Positions 37,436-49,600 of a stretch of DNA of 64,000 nt are shown here, one piece after another. The notes below the pieces were generated by a model. The model was given only the letters and a program-made list of their open reading frames with translations, was not told the DNA's origin and made no database searches. Source of the stretch: Alitta virens (lineage: Eukaryota; Annelida; Polychaeta; Phyllodocida; Nereididae); assembly GCA_932294295.1 (NCBI GenBank), contig OW028574.1, positions 52,202,797 through 52,266,796 on the forward strand, in the 5' to 3' direction. The position numbers and the translations under genes are program-made. How positions within the stretch are numbered: position 1 is the first letter of the stretch; every line of letters begins with the position of its first letter.

Positions 37436-38544
37436 TTGAAGGTGCTGTCCAGTCAGTGTTCACCTGATCGTTGTCACCGAAATCACCAGCAGACCTGTTC
37501 AAGTATGAGTCTGTCTCAACTGTCTTGCGAGCACACAGCCTGATATACAGAATTTATTTGCACTGGACTGTCAACTCTTCAATAGCCGTCACTGTCCATA
37601 GCTAGCATGCAAAGAGTATCTGGCACTATCTGCTCGGTTAGTCTATGCCATGTTTGGCTTTCGAACCCACTACCTTACAGTTCGATAGCAACCACCTTGT
37701 GAGCCAGGGATTATGTGGAAGTTAAACCAATGCAATATGATAAAATAATATAACATTACACATTTACAAGTACCACTTGCACTTTAACTTATCTCAGACC
37801 TTCTCTGACACCTCATGCACTTTTGACAAGTGCCCCTTTTGACTGCTTTGCAATGGGCTGTGAAACCCACTCTGCTCTGCATCAGGGAGTAATGGGAGGG
37901 GCGGTTCCCCCAATGTGTTTCCAGTAAATATTAGAAATATAGATGGGGAGCAGTGTGGGGTTATCCAACCAAAGTGGTGGTTGTTGCTTACAATAGCAAA
38001 CAGGCGCTCCACTATCTGCAGCCTTTTTTCTGGTCCTCTATGCCTGTTCCTCATTCAGTTTCGCCTGAGCGAAAACAGGCGTCTTGGATCAAGAGAAAGT
38101 CAAAAAAGAAAGACTAAAAAGAAAGGGGAAAGAAGAAAAAAAAAAGAAAAGCAAAAGTTCCGCAAATGCCTCCCCTTCACTAGCACTTGTTTCTTTGTCG
38201 TCAATGATGCAAGTTGATGGGCCATTGATGGTTGTGACAAAATTGCTTCACTTCAAGTCAGTTTCCTTCAGCTTCAGTCTCTAGGCAAGTTATGTTGCTC
38301 CAGTGAAGGCTCTAACCCATAGCACAATGCTAGTGGTTGCAGAGCAAGTAGGCAAGGGCTTATAAACTATACGTTGTGTTTCAAAATAGAACTACATGGT
38401 GTTTCAAAACTGGACATGTGACCACTGGTCAAAGCTTAAAAGAAATACACCTATGTACATGCGTATTGCCAGTTCCAACTATTTTTAAAGGCTTGATAAC
38501 TCAGTATTGTTCCTTAGTAAACTCAGCTCGGAATCATATGAGAT
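37436..38544. other. Intronic DNA with a minus-strand tRNA-like fragment and a purine tract
   Basis: At 37610-37712 the minus strand reads ctggctcacaaggtggttgc...tagtgggttcgaaagcc, a B-box-bearing SINE head. At 38100-38155 there is a GA/AAAAAG purine tract. No gene recognised. Confidence 0.45.
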
Positions 38545-38734
38545 TTACAGCCAATTTCATAGACTTAGAAACAGTCAGACTTAGAAAAAGTCTCACAGAA
38601 TTGGAAACTGAACGTCAGATGACGCTGAGAGGCTACCTTAACCAATGGGAGTCCTGGGTTGACAATGTTCACATGACGTCCTCTGGAGTTTAGCTTCCAA
38701 GTCTCTGAGATTAGATTCCAAGTCCTGGCTGTAA
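38545..38734. mobile_element. Family 4 MITE, second copy
   Basis: A 190 bp copy with ttacagcc / ggctgtaa ends and the same interior order as 12882-13051. A short duplication of gacttagaaac-agt is present near the left end (38562-38590). Confidence 0.8.
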
Positions 38735-39629
38735 GATACTTAAAACAACCGTGACAACTGCTTAATATTAGAGGTAGCGTTATATTCCAAACTTTTTAAA
38801 CCTTTTTCATTGTCTTTATCAGTGCATGCCACAAAAAATTCAATTTCAATTTATATCCCATTCAGTTCAGCACCCAGATAACATACTACATGTTGGATCA
38901 ATTTGGTATATATCAAATAATGACATATTCTGAGCCTTAAAGTTCAACAGTTTCACATTTATTTACAAATCAAAGCCTGTCTTAAACTAGGAAACCATGA
39001 TATTTACAAGTTGTGGTACAGTGCTATTTACCCCTGCATCCGACAGCTGAAGTCTGCAACATTCTTGCTGCCTCCTTGTTGCTGAAGCATGGTCCTAAAC
39101 ATTTCATTCTGCTTCACACCTTTGCGCATATTTCATTCGGGACCATGTCAGTTTTACTTCTTTCCATTTCATGCCTCAATACAGGGACAGAGTGGATCCA
39201 GCAGCCTATTGCAGCTGAGCATGAATCATGATAAGTTAGTGTGCCAGGAATCATCGGCCCTTAATTCTTCATAAGGCAAACCACCAACAGCCATGCCATA
39301 CTTGCAACATGTACACAACATCATAAGGACCTAGATTTATTTACACATGAAAATATGGCAATAGTTCCAAATGTAGCTTCATAATGCACACCAGTAAAAT
39401 CTAACTATATGCATGTACGACCACCCAATTAATATTATGAGTTATTAGTTATAATCTTTTTCAACTGGTAAGGTCATTCGCGTTCGTGCTAGGTATTGGA
39501 TATATTTAGACAAGCACAACCAAAAATTGCATTGCACAGAGCCCTGCATTGGCCACTGCTGTTTGAGGTCTCATAGCCCAATACTTTCAAGGGCTCATCT
39601 TATAGACCACCTTTATTTTAAGACCATTC
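38735..39629. other. Unassigned intronic DNA
   Basis: No gene or repeat recognised until a Family 3-like ttttaagaccatt at 39615. Confidence 0.4.
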
Positions 39630-39746
39630 CGAAATAGCTTCCAAATCCGGACAAAATCGGCCTGATGTCGAGGATGTTGTTACGATGTTGTACCACCATC
39701 AGCCAGTATTGAAATGATGTTGGCCCGATTTGGAAAGCTATCTGGG
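39630..39746. mobile_element. Family 1 MITE
   Basis: The left end gaaatagcttccaaatccgg is slightly damaged; the right end ggcccgatttggaaagctat then ctggg. The core reads mainly in the opposite sense (gatgttgttacgatgttgta) to the copy at 37317. Family 3-like words lie directly upstream. Confidence 0.7.
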
Positions 39747-40402
39747 TTTGTAAAGTAATATGAAATATTGGCTCAATGTTGTCCAGTATTGTCCAGCATC
39801 AGCAGGCATCGGCTCAATGTTAACCAATTTGGTTTGCCATCAGTAATATTATTATTTGGTTTAAAATTCCAGAATTAAATCCACTTCAAAATAAAGCAGA
39901 CTTCAGTGATTGCCCGCAGGATTTGGAGGGAGGGAGGGCGTTCCATTGAAGCATGTTATCACTGACTTACCCAAATTTTGCTCAACCATATATTCATTAT
40001 CTGATGGCTACTTCCTTAATTTAGTTCGTTCTGTTATTTTGCGATGTAGATTTTTTAAAACTTGCTTGGCAACCAGTTAATTATAAATTTAAGGAGAATT
40101 TGCCTTTTCCAAATTAGACTTGGCAGATGAAGTTTATATTCATTTCTTTTTCTTTAGACTTTCTGCCTCATCTCGAATTCTGAAGACTCATAACCTTATC
40201 CTTTCACCTAATGTCTTTTCGCCAAATTATCATTCAGCAGGAGAAGCTCAGGTGGTGTAGAAAGCCTTTTAACCTCAACAATTTTGTGTTTAAATCCTTC
40301 CAACGTTTTTTTAATATCATGATCCAAGTAGCATTTTTACTGTCTGGCAATATTTGACATGACAAATGTTACAATGGCAAAATCTAATGACACCAACAAA
40401 CC
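39747..40402. other. Unassigned intronic DNA
   Basis: Degenerate Family 1-like words to 39840, then nothing recognised. Confidence 0.4.
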
Positions 40403-40781
40403 TCATTGGAATTTCGTCATCAAGACCACCTTCATGCTAGATGTACTGGTCCTGGTGAGGTGGTGTTAAAAATGAGGTAAATTATGACGAATTCTTAGAG
40501 AATACGTCACATTGGCTCGATGTTGGCCCTGCATCGCTTAATTTGGATCTATGTCCCAGATAGCATTCCAAATCGGGCCAACGCCATTTCAATATTGGCC
40601 TTCGTCAGCACAACATCCTATCAACATCGTCAACGTCGCGCCAATAACGATCCTATGTTGCATGTCATCTGGGGTCAGGCCATCAAGCCAGTGTTGATGC
40701 TATCTGGGTCGAGGTATATCCAAAATCCGATGGTCTTATTGTTTAATTGGTGGCATGTTCATAATGGTGAAGCAGTTTTAC
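40403..40781. mobile_element. Family 3 element with nested Family 1
   Basis: The left end tcattggaatttcgtcatca then agaccacc, and the right end aatggtgaagcagtttta, bracket a Family 1 copy at 40555-40674 and a second gatgctatctggg end at 40698-40710. The ends are diverged, so limits are approximate. Confidence 0.5.
40555..40674. mobile_element. Family 1 MITE
   Basis: The left end cccagatagcattccaaatc is a perfect consensus; the right end is degraded to ttgcatgtcatctgggg. The core has aacatcctatcaacatcgtc words. Confidence 0.75.
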
Positions 40782-41827
40782 TCAGATAATAGCTAGACAT
40801 TGGTGCACACAATGACGGACAATGTTGAAACATTGTCAAACTGTTCTGGCATGTTATAAGTTTAAAGCAGGGTATACTATGCATTGAGTATCAAACAAAT
40901 ACAAAACTATTCTTACTGAAGCTTAATTAAGACGTATGGTTGGCAGATAACTTTTCAAATAATTCATGCAAGATGAGAAAGCCATCTGTTTGGAGGGAAT
41001 CCATCTTGATTTTTGACTAGTTTGTAGTCAGGTGTTTTGAGAGTTTTGTCTGAACATCTTGCAAGATGACGCAGATTCCAAGGGTTTGTGGAATGAACAA
41101 GAGAGAGGGGGGTAGATCAGTTTGCAAGAGGTGAAACCCCACCTATCAGTTCTATAGTCATCCATCACAGAGTGTGGAAAACAAGGCAGGGCAGCAATGA
41201 AGGAAGCATGGGTTGGTTAAGTCGGTTTGAAAGGAGAACGATTTTCACTCAGGTGTGCTTCTCTATGAGTTCAGTCAAACTGAGTTCATGAAATACCCCG
41301 AGCTCCAACCAATGGCACCCATTCTCATGCACCCTTTCCCCAGGGTGAGAGACTGAGGGATGGACTGTCACCCTGGGTTTCTTCTGAGGGGGTTATTTGG
41401 AAGTCTGAGGGTAAAATCTGCCCATTATCTGCATGCCACCTGAACTGCTGACCTGCCCCAGGTCGTCCCTGCCCCATGCCAGGACTCCATACTGGGCCTT
41501 AACAAGATCTAGGGGGCCCGGTTAACTCAGTATTTTCCTCTCAGGAGGGAGACAGATAATCATTGCTTTACTCCAGCTCCTGAAAGGCAAACCAAGGAAT
41601 TGAACATTTCCTGTTTAGATAGCGGAGCTATCAGAACTTAATCCGTTGACTAATTGGTTATAAATTTCAACTGGCAACGTGGTAGGGCTGGCTGGGGAAA
41701 AGCAATTAACTTCCGCGATAAACGTTGTTGACCACACTATTGTTTATCACACCTCACCTTACTAGGTTGTGAATTGTTTTATTGGATTGCATAATAGTAC
41801 AGGGCAAAATAATATATTCCAATACTT
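40782..41827. other. Unassigned intronic DNA
   Basis: No gene supported. The stretch 41280-41700 is of balanced composition without ORF evidence. Confidence 0.35.
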
Positions 41828-42005
41828 TGTTTTGGCAGCTATAATGTGGGTATTCTAGTAGTTAAGACCCTTTACAGTTCTGCTGAAGGTCCTGGGTTCA
41901 ATGCTCAGACTGGCAACTGATTCAGGTAATTCAATTGTGACGTTGAATTGATGCAATCAAAAGGCCCCACGTCTTTACGTCTGCCTCTGACAGTTCATAC
42001 TACGG
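41828..42005 (+). mobile_element. tRNA-like SINE
   Basis: The head gtgggtattctagtagttaa...ggtcctgggttcaatgctc with a B-box-like gggttcaatgc. The tail word ttacgtctgcctctgacagt is shared with 42874-42894 and, reversed, with 52680-52705, tying these copies to one family. Confidence 0.5.
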
Positions 42006-42101
42006 TGAATAAGTTTCATAGCATTGAGATAATACAGTATGAAATACACGATACAATGCATTACAATATACAAATTACAAGAATAGATATGATGGGTTGC
42101 G

Positions 42102-42123
42102 ATGCATTTTGTACAAAATGCAT
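42102..42123. repeat. 22 bp perfect palindrome
   Basis: atgcattttgt followed by acaaaatgcat, perfectly self-complementary, with weaker pairing (gatgg.tt / aacca.c) further out. Confidence 0.7.
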
Positions 42124-42837
42124 TGGAACCATCATAATCCATCCTTGTTGGTCGGTGTCTGATATTCAAAGTGACAAGTCATGAAAACCGAAATCAGTTT
42201 GAATGGCACTTTGCAAGCCCAAAACTGAATCATCCGTGAGTTTGGCATGAAATTTTGCAGATCTGGCCTGAATGTGTAATCCCTTTCTCTCCTTTCATTT
42301 GTTTTCATTTAATTACCAGATGTTCCCATAATGTCCTTAAAGGCGTGCCGCTGGCCATGGAAACAATGTTCATCTTCATTATATGAATTTCTATCTCTGC
42401 AATTTCTGCCTTTCTAATGTCCTATCAAAACCTCTCAACGATTCCATGGATAATTAAGCATCGGCCCAAAGCAATCAGCTCAAGAGAAATGGCCACATAA
42501 AATTATTGAAATACTGTTGTTTGCATTCCTGATGGCTGACTCGCAGTGCTTGCAAATTCATCCTGCAAATGGCCTCAACACCTGGGCCCAGGGGCTCCTG
42601 TAGCTGAGACCCTAAGCACTTGGCATTTACCATAACAGTTCATATCTTGACCTTTTCATATCAATTCCGCTAATAAGGTCATATGTCTGTGGGTTTGAGG
42701 ATAGATAACACTGGAAGCCAAACGTACAAACTGATTTGGGTTTGTACAGTTAAAAAAAAAGTTTAACTATGCATATTAATGTTTATTCCTAAAGTGTGGT
42801 TTATTTATATACACGGTTACAATATATTTTTTATATA
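42124..42837. other. Intronic DNA, possible conserved non-coding segment
   Basis: 42290-42560 is complex, repeat-free sequence with ATTA and CCATGGAAAC-like words and no ORF. This is the texture often seen in conserved non-coding elements, but conservation cannot be judged here. Confidence 0.25.
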
Positions 42838-42940
42838 TTACATGGTGTGCACTCATCATCATCATGTCATCATTACGTCTGCCTCTGGCTGTCGGTCGTA
42901 TGAATTAAATGTATAAGCTGACGGAGCTTCAGACTAGTAA
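42838..42940 (+). repeat. SINE tail fragment
   Basis: catggtgtgcactcatcatc...attacgtctgcctctggctg matches the reversed tail of the SINE at 52590-52890, including the cttcagac end. Confidence 0.6.
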
Positions 42941-43984
42941 CATTGAGTAAGTACATGCTACAAGCTGTCGTAAAATTCATCTGAAAGAAAAGTAAATCAG
43001 CAGCTAACCCTTGAACGTGAGATGCTCTCTCGCAAGTGGGGAGATGAATGGCCATTTATATCAAGTGATTGTGCACACTTTGGCTTTTTTTATTGCTTTG
43101 GAGAAAGGCACTTTGTCAAAGTGTATTTGCCCCCCTCTCCAGCCCCCTAAGGTTCTTGATTGATCATCTCCCTCTAAAAACAAATCAAGGATGACTAGCT
43201 CCCATTTCTGTCGACTTGTCACATCTCATGTTGGCAAAAGACCAAGAAGCATGGCTCCCTCTGAACTCCGCACCATTGCTTAAATAAAGCCACAAGCAGT
43301 TCTTCATCCGAGTAGTAAATTTCGCTCTAATATGATATTTGCTCACTCCCTCTTCCTTTTTCTTTTGTCAAAAAAAAACCTGAGGTTTTAATAATATTGT
43401 TCTATGGATGTGGTGGTCAGTAGGAAACAAATATATGTTATAATGACTCAGAAATCAGGAGGCAGTAACAACTACCATGGGTCTCTATGAGCTTCACATT
43501 ACATAAACTAAACAAGCAGTTCTTCATGCTGGTCGTAAATTTTGCTCTAATATTATATTTGCTAGCTCTCTTTTAAAATCTTCCTTTTTTTTCGCACGGA
43601 ATTATCCCATTGTAGAATTTCTTCATTTTAATAGTAAATTTAGGTTTGATATTATATTTTCTCTGCCTTCTTTTTCTGTTTCAAAACCCTGCACTGCAGA
43701 ACTAACAATTCCTAAAGACACTGCTATTGTCAATCATCAGATATCTCTTTAAAGGCTAATGCCTGCCCTCATACCATTATGCCAAGTGAACATTGTTCGT
43801 ACTAACAACTGGTCGCATATGCTACCATTGTCTCTTATGTCGATCCCTCTGCAACACAGCAAATTTGCTTCTCTCTGTCGTATTCTTACTCATGCTTTTC
43901 CATATGTTGTGTCTCTTGCTGTCTGTCAGTTCCTGTTCCATCGCACCTCAGATAACATGACCAGTCGTGTTCACATCGCGATCA
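42941..43984. other. Unassigned intronic DNA
   Basis: A diverged direct duplication is visible: agcagttcttcat...gtaaattt.gctctaatat.atatttgct at 43297-43341 and 43515-43562. No gene recognised. Confidence 0.45.
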
Positions 43985-44075
43985 GACGGATAACATTCCA
44001 AATAGTAACATCATCATTTCCACATAAGCCGCCAACATTGCATTAATTTTGAGCCAATCAGTCATGTTATCTGGG
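43985..44075. mobile_element. Family 1 MITE, diverged
   Basis: gataacattccaaatag at the left and catgttatctggg at the right; the core includes catcatcatttcc and gccaacattg. Degenerate Family 1-like words continue to about 44110. Confidence 0.5.
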
Positions 44076-44911
44076 TTATGCCAACACTGGACCAACAATG
44101 AGCCCATATGGCATGTTCAATTTCAATTAAATTAAATTTATAAGACCATCTCTACAATAAACAATGAAAATGTCTACATCAAAAGGAATAATTTCATCTG
44201 TGATGAGACTAAATAGCATCATCCAGCGCCTTCTTAATTGTGCAAACATGTTTTCATCCTATGTGGTTTACCGAGTTGTAAAAAACATGCAGTAAATAGG
44301 GAAGTAATGTTAACTATGCCCATATTATTCTTAGTTTTATTACCATCAGACATGTTATAATATAAGCTTGTTGAATCCACGTCATGCCCAATATCAGTTC
44401 TATGGTCAGGCCAGGCATTGTACCCAGCACAATGGGCCGAGAGTGGTGACACTGGGCCAACATCCCAGACAGCTAGCCAGATGGGGTCAACATAGCCCGA
44501 GGAACCCTTCCTGACCGCATGCCACTGTTACTCATAGTGTGACATTTATAGTGAGCCACCATTGGTGGCGATCGCTCACAACAAATTGCAGATAATAAAT
44601 GAGCACCTATGCGAACATCAGATTTCTCGGGCTAGGGTCAACATTGTTTTAATGTTGGCCATCATCGGCAATCAATGGGCCGATGTTGAGCCGATGAGGC
44701 ATGCTATCTTGGATTGGCTCTTTGAGGGAATAAGATGATTGGCACATTATCGAACAATAGTCATGCTCAGCATAGTTTCAACTTTCCCCCTCATACAAAT
44801 ATGTTGTTATCCTATAATGGTTTCCTGTGCCTTCAAGCACATGAATTATGGGAAGCTGATTAAATCAACAACATAAATTTTTTGCCAAGTTGGGCTTGCC
44901 GCTATCTACTC

Positions 44912-45107
44912 CCCAGATAACATACCTCATCAGCTGGACATCCGCCCAAATGCTGGCCACAGACAGCCAATGTTGGAATGATGTTGTTCCCAGATAGCAT
45001 TCCAAACCAGCCCAGCATCGTTTCCATATAGGCCACTGTCGTTACAACATTGTGTTAACATCGACGACATCGCGCCGATGTTGAAACAATTTGGAACGCT
45101 ATCTGGG
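44912..45107. mobile_element. Two abutting Family 1 elements
   Basis: A 'long-core' type (cccagataacatacctcatc from 44912) has lost its right end, and a full copy begins at 44989 (cccagatagcattccaaacc) and ends at 45107 (tttggaacgctatctggg). Another catcagctgg-type fragment precedes at 44640-44706. It is the densest Family 1 spot in intron A. Confidence 0.75.
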
Positions 45108-45690
45108 TCACGATCTGGCTTGCTATCTGGGTCTCTATCTCTGTTGTAAGAGCAGCTGTCTGTCTGTCAGGTTGCGTCTTGTCTCGTAGCTCTCATTACC
45201 AATACAATAACTGAACGTGTTAAGCACCCTGTTTCTCTTATTAATATTTAAAGTTTCTTTGTGATGGATCTTTTTCATCTCTTCCTCTGAAGCTGCCATT
45301 CTCTTTTTAGCATTGTCTGCTATACTTTTTTCCTCTTCTTATTCTGGGTTTAATGTTTATTTCACCTGCCAAATGTAATTGTTGATCTGCCTGCCACTCT
45401 GTCTGTTGTCCCCGCTTGTGTGATGTTTTTGCTTTTTCTGTCTCCTTTTCTCCCTCTTTTTTTATATGTAATGTATTTCTTTAGCATGTGTGTGTTTCTC
45501 TTTTGTCCCTGTTAGTTCTTAGCAGGTCTCCAATGTTTACTTAACCACAGTAAAGAACAACCAAGGGGTGTTCAGATACTCTTCTTTTTTGCTCCAAGCG
45601 CCATCAAAACACTTAAATTGCATTTTATTTGATTCTGAGGAATGCAATGGAAATTCCTTTGGATGTAGTCTTGCCTATTCCAAGTTTCAT
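45108..45690. other. Unassigned intronic DNA, pyrimidine-rich
   Basis: 45220-45520 is rich in CT on the + strand. No ORF or repeat family recognised. Confidence 0.4.
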
Positions 45691-46036
45691 CAAGGTGGAA
45701 CCTCGCCATTAAGACCATCTTCAGTATGCAATCGCCTTGAAAACACCAAATCTGGCTTGTTAGGATAACTTTGGTGGCATGTGAGTGCCAAGAACTTGCC
45801 TTACATGGCCAAATGTGCCACGTGCGTTTTCCATGAGAAGGATAAACGCATGGAAAACCCATGGTTTTTAGCAAATTCATGCGTTTATCCAAATGCATGG
45901 AAAACGCACATGGCCATATAGAGGGCTGAACTTTCCATATTTCCATGTCTATCTATCTATCTAACGCCAGATTCCAAAATGGTGACCTTAACTGTGAGAT
46001 GGTCTTAACTGAAGCTTAAGGCGGGATTTCACAGTA
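45691..46036. mobile_element. Family 3 element with nested Family 2
   Basis: The left end aaggtggaacctcgccatta then agacca, and the right end tcttaactgaagcttaaggc then gggatttcacagt, are diverged inverted repeats. A Family 2 palindrome (45802-45918) lies inside. A TCTA run is at 45947-45962. Confidence 0.55.
45802..45918. mobile_element. Family 2 palindromic MITE, copy 2
   Basis: 117 bp: tacatggccaaatgtgccac then gtgcgttttccatg, ending atggaaaacgcacatggcca. The outer right arm has lost the cgtggcacattt part, so the right side is shorter than in the other copies. Confidence 0.85.
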
Positions 46037-48600
46037 TTTCACAGTATTGAACCCACATCAAGTCGAAATATTATCAACAGCTTCATTTGTGTAAGCTAGT
46101 GATTCAGTGAATTACTCCATGCAGGTTATCTATAGGCCTACTGTATTTTGTAGATTGCAAGACTTTGACCCACAGCGATTGGCATTTATTTGAGATTTTA
46201 ACTGTACGCATCTAGCCCCGGCCTCTATACGGGTGCAGCCTGTATTTTAGACCCAGTTTGTATTCAAGACAACGCGGTAAATGCAGCATCCCTCCAAAGC
46301 CAAACCCGAATTGTTAATGTAAGGGGACACCAGATGCAAAGCCCTCGAGGCTAAGCACAATAAACAAGTTGAGTTTTTTGAGGATTTTTGTAATCTAATA
46401 TTTCCTGTGGCAATGCTATCTCAAAGCTAACAAAAACTAATTGTCCTAGGGTATCTATCGATTTGTTGCCTGTCCAGTTTGTTGTGCTTTCTGTTTATTC
46501 TATTTCTTCTTATCTTTCTCTTTCCGCACTTCCCTCAACAACCACACAAAACAGCAAGGTTAGCTTAGTAGGAATTTGCTTCACATTATCACCTTGAAAC
46601 TGGAGATGAAATCTTAGCCAGTCTGTTATCCGGCATTCCGCTTTAGCCATAGAACAGGAAGTGAGTAAGAGACACAATGCGCATGCTCAGACAGGTGGCG
46701 CCTCTGTAGCGTGTTTTATGACGTCATAAAGCAAAGTAAGTTGTTGGGACCTCACTGGGGTTGAATGCAAGGATGAAACTGATGGATGGGCGTCCATAGC
46801 AACCGTTTCACAGTTATTCCATGTGTTCGGGGAGGCCCTCCGCTCATCTGTGTATAACTGCCGTTGGCAAAGCTATGGGCTCGCCTCTGCATGATTCAAG
46901 TTATCTAACTAACAGAAATCTGACTAGTTTGCCAGCTCTGACCTTGACTTCCTCTCAATGTTGCAAAACGACAATTAACTTAGTAGTCAGACTACCTTGG
47001 AGTGTCATGCATGACTAGTGAGTATCCTAGACCCTATAGTAGTCTTATGAGAAACTATATACACCCCTGTAGGGACTGTAGTATAAACAGGCAGTAACTT
47101 CACACTAGTTTGTGCAATGTTATGACAATATTGATAAATTTTAAATATTTTCTCTAATTATGACAACTTCTTTAGATCATAAACTGATGACCAGTTCTGT
47201 GGATATAAAGTATTGCCTCGACAGAACGTTTGAGCCAAATTTCTTGAAAAATTGATTGGTTGACATGAGGTGGGTTCCTAAAGAACTTGCCTGAAAGGGC
47301 TGCACCATCACAATCTTGTACACGTCCACAAACAGCAATAGAACATGTACAGCGGCATACAATGTATACTGTAAGACTATAATATCTCTCCGCTGGTGCC
47401 ACCTATGACATGTTCTTACAAATGACCTGTTTGCAGCTGCAATATTTATCCTTGAAATATGAGACTGCCATATAGGTATGGATCAGCATCTTAGTGGACC
47501 CTGTCGAGTCCTGTGATCTATCTTTTGTTGTTTTCCAGTAGAGCACGAGTCGTGCCGGAAGAAAGTCACCTCATACCGTCACCTGGTGAAATATTTACCA
47601 GGAAATCTGTCAGGCTCCCTCTGTGGTGCTACTGAACTCAGAGGAAGACTATATGGATCAGTCAAATAGTGCACATAGAAATTAGTAGGTTCCTACATCA
47701 TGTCAACAGTGAGTTTCTTTGGCCAAACTCACTATATATGTATCATATAAATTAGTATGGTTTCAATGACTGATCCGAGGGCATTATTAGCGAAATCAGG
47801 CAGCTACAACGTGTGTCCATGACCTATGGGACATTGAAATTGGCGGTGCCTTATCCCATGAATAAACCAGTTTATGAATCCAAGCTTGTCTTTTCTATGT
47901 ATGATGTTTTAGGCGGTACATTACATGAACTGGTTCGGTTAATCAGACGCATAATCATACCAATAAACTGAGGCAATAGTTCAATGTAACTCTACACAAA
48001 TCAGTCTGTAACACTGATTTACTAAATCATTTATACATGAATAAGCATGCTTGCCACCCCTGAGAAGCATGGGGGTAGGAGGGTAAAACTAGCTTTGGGA
48101 CCGTTCCGTCATGCAGTCAAAGACGTTGCGCTCTCACACCTTGGTGCTTCTGCAGTAACCGACTGAAAAGCCATTGCAAAGCCTGAACCAACCCCCCTGG
48201 CTCTATTACCCCTCCCCTTGGGGTGCTTCTTGACACTCTAACACTTCTTTTCCACCCTTTCATCTTTCAAAACCATTTCTTTCGAATATTGTGTTGTTGA
48301 TGTCTTTATTTTCCCATTTTTGTTTTCTTTTTCCTCATTTTTGTTTTCCTTCACTTTTGTACACCCCCCGCCATCTATATCACATGCATGTTTGTACCTG
48401 GTAATTGCACAGCGCACATATCTTACAGTCCAATAAGCCTTTCCAAAGCCGTTGAGTTTATCAATAAACATCAAGAAAGCATGTAAACCCTGCCAGGGCT
48501 CATCTCCATCACTGCAGTTAAATACAACAGTCCCAGTTAATCTAGTTGTGCTTGACTTCATCAAAGAACACCGCTGGCCATAGATTTTGGGAGGGTGAAC
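46037..48600. other. Unassigned intronic DNA
   Basis: No gene supported. An ORF of 121 codons on the minus strand (48238-48603) has a Lys/Glu/Asn-rich tail from a CTTTTTCC-type tract and no recognised domain. Confidence 0.35.
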
Positions 48601-49399
48601 CAACCATTAAAAAAGTTGAAAACTTTTGAGGAGAAAACGTTTGTATTACAAGATTATGTAGAGTTATCTTTATGGGGGAATGGTATAGCGCATTCCTAAG
48701 TTAAAAAAATCTATTGAGGGCCTGAAAAATGATATGGCGCATCTTACAGTGTATTATTTTGTGTTTTGTTTCTTTTTTTTTTGTGGGCTTTTTTCCTGTT
48801 GGGTATTCAGTGAAGTTTGTACAAGTCTGTGCTTCACGCCACAGTATGGAACACCGTCAGACAGTCGATTTGAGGCACTTTGCCTGGCTTCTCAGGTTTC
48901 CACTTTTGTCAAATGCATGTAAGTGTCTCTCTGCTCAAGCACTTGTGTTTTTCACTCAATTTTCTGTAACTATTATATCTTTTTTCGTCCCACTATTTCT
49001 TTCATTTGAGATGATGTTATTATTCTCTTCTGCCTTTTTGACCAGAGGTCCTTCACAAGTCAAGACAAACACAAAGTTGTAACTCATAAAAACGAGTCAA
49101 GATTGACAGAACGACCATGTGTGTTTGACTTGCCAAATTCTCTTCTCACCATGACGCAGTTCTTAAGGTCTTAATCAGTTTTGAAAAATAGTCTTACTCA
49201 AGAGTTCACTGTCTGTTTTGACAAGCAGTCCTTACAATTACAGCACAAAAATTCTCACAACCATACTTCATTTACCAGTTAACAATGTCATTTATTTTCA
49301 TTTTGCTTCCATGTTATGACATACGTCTTTTCGTAGTTTCCAACTTTACTTTAATGAATCTTTAATAAACAATAGTTTCGTTTTTCAATTTGGTCTATA
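48601..49399. other. Unassigned intronic AT-rich DNA
   Basis: A 117-codon Phe-rich ORF (48729-49082) has no motif. Nothing else seen. Confidence 0.4.
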
Positions 49400-49453
49400 T
49401 ACTACTACTACTACTACTACCACTACCACTACTACTACTACTACTACTACTAT

Positions 49454-49498
<45 letters not shown>

Positions 49499-49529
49499 CA
49501 CTACTACTACTACTAATACTACTAATTCC

Positions 49530-49560
<31 letters not shown>

Positions 49561-49600
49561 CTTCTTCTTCTTCTTCTTCTACTACTACTACTTCTTCTTA
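49400..49600. repeat. (CTA)n(CTT)n compound microsatellite
   Basis: About 120 bp of CTA units with CCA and ATA interruptions, then about 60 bp of CTT and a final CTA/CTT mix. The poly-Leu and poly-Ser ORFs over it are artefacts of the repeat. Confidence 0.95.

Noticed and set aside
48238..48603. 121-codon minus-strand ORF in intron A
   Set aside because: The Lys/Glu/Asn-rich end stems from a simple tract; the front part (WQGLHAFLMFIDKLNGFGKAY) matched no family I know.
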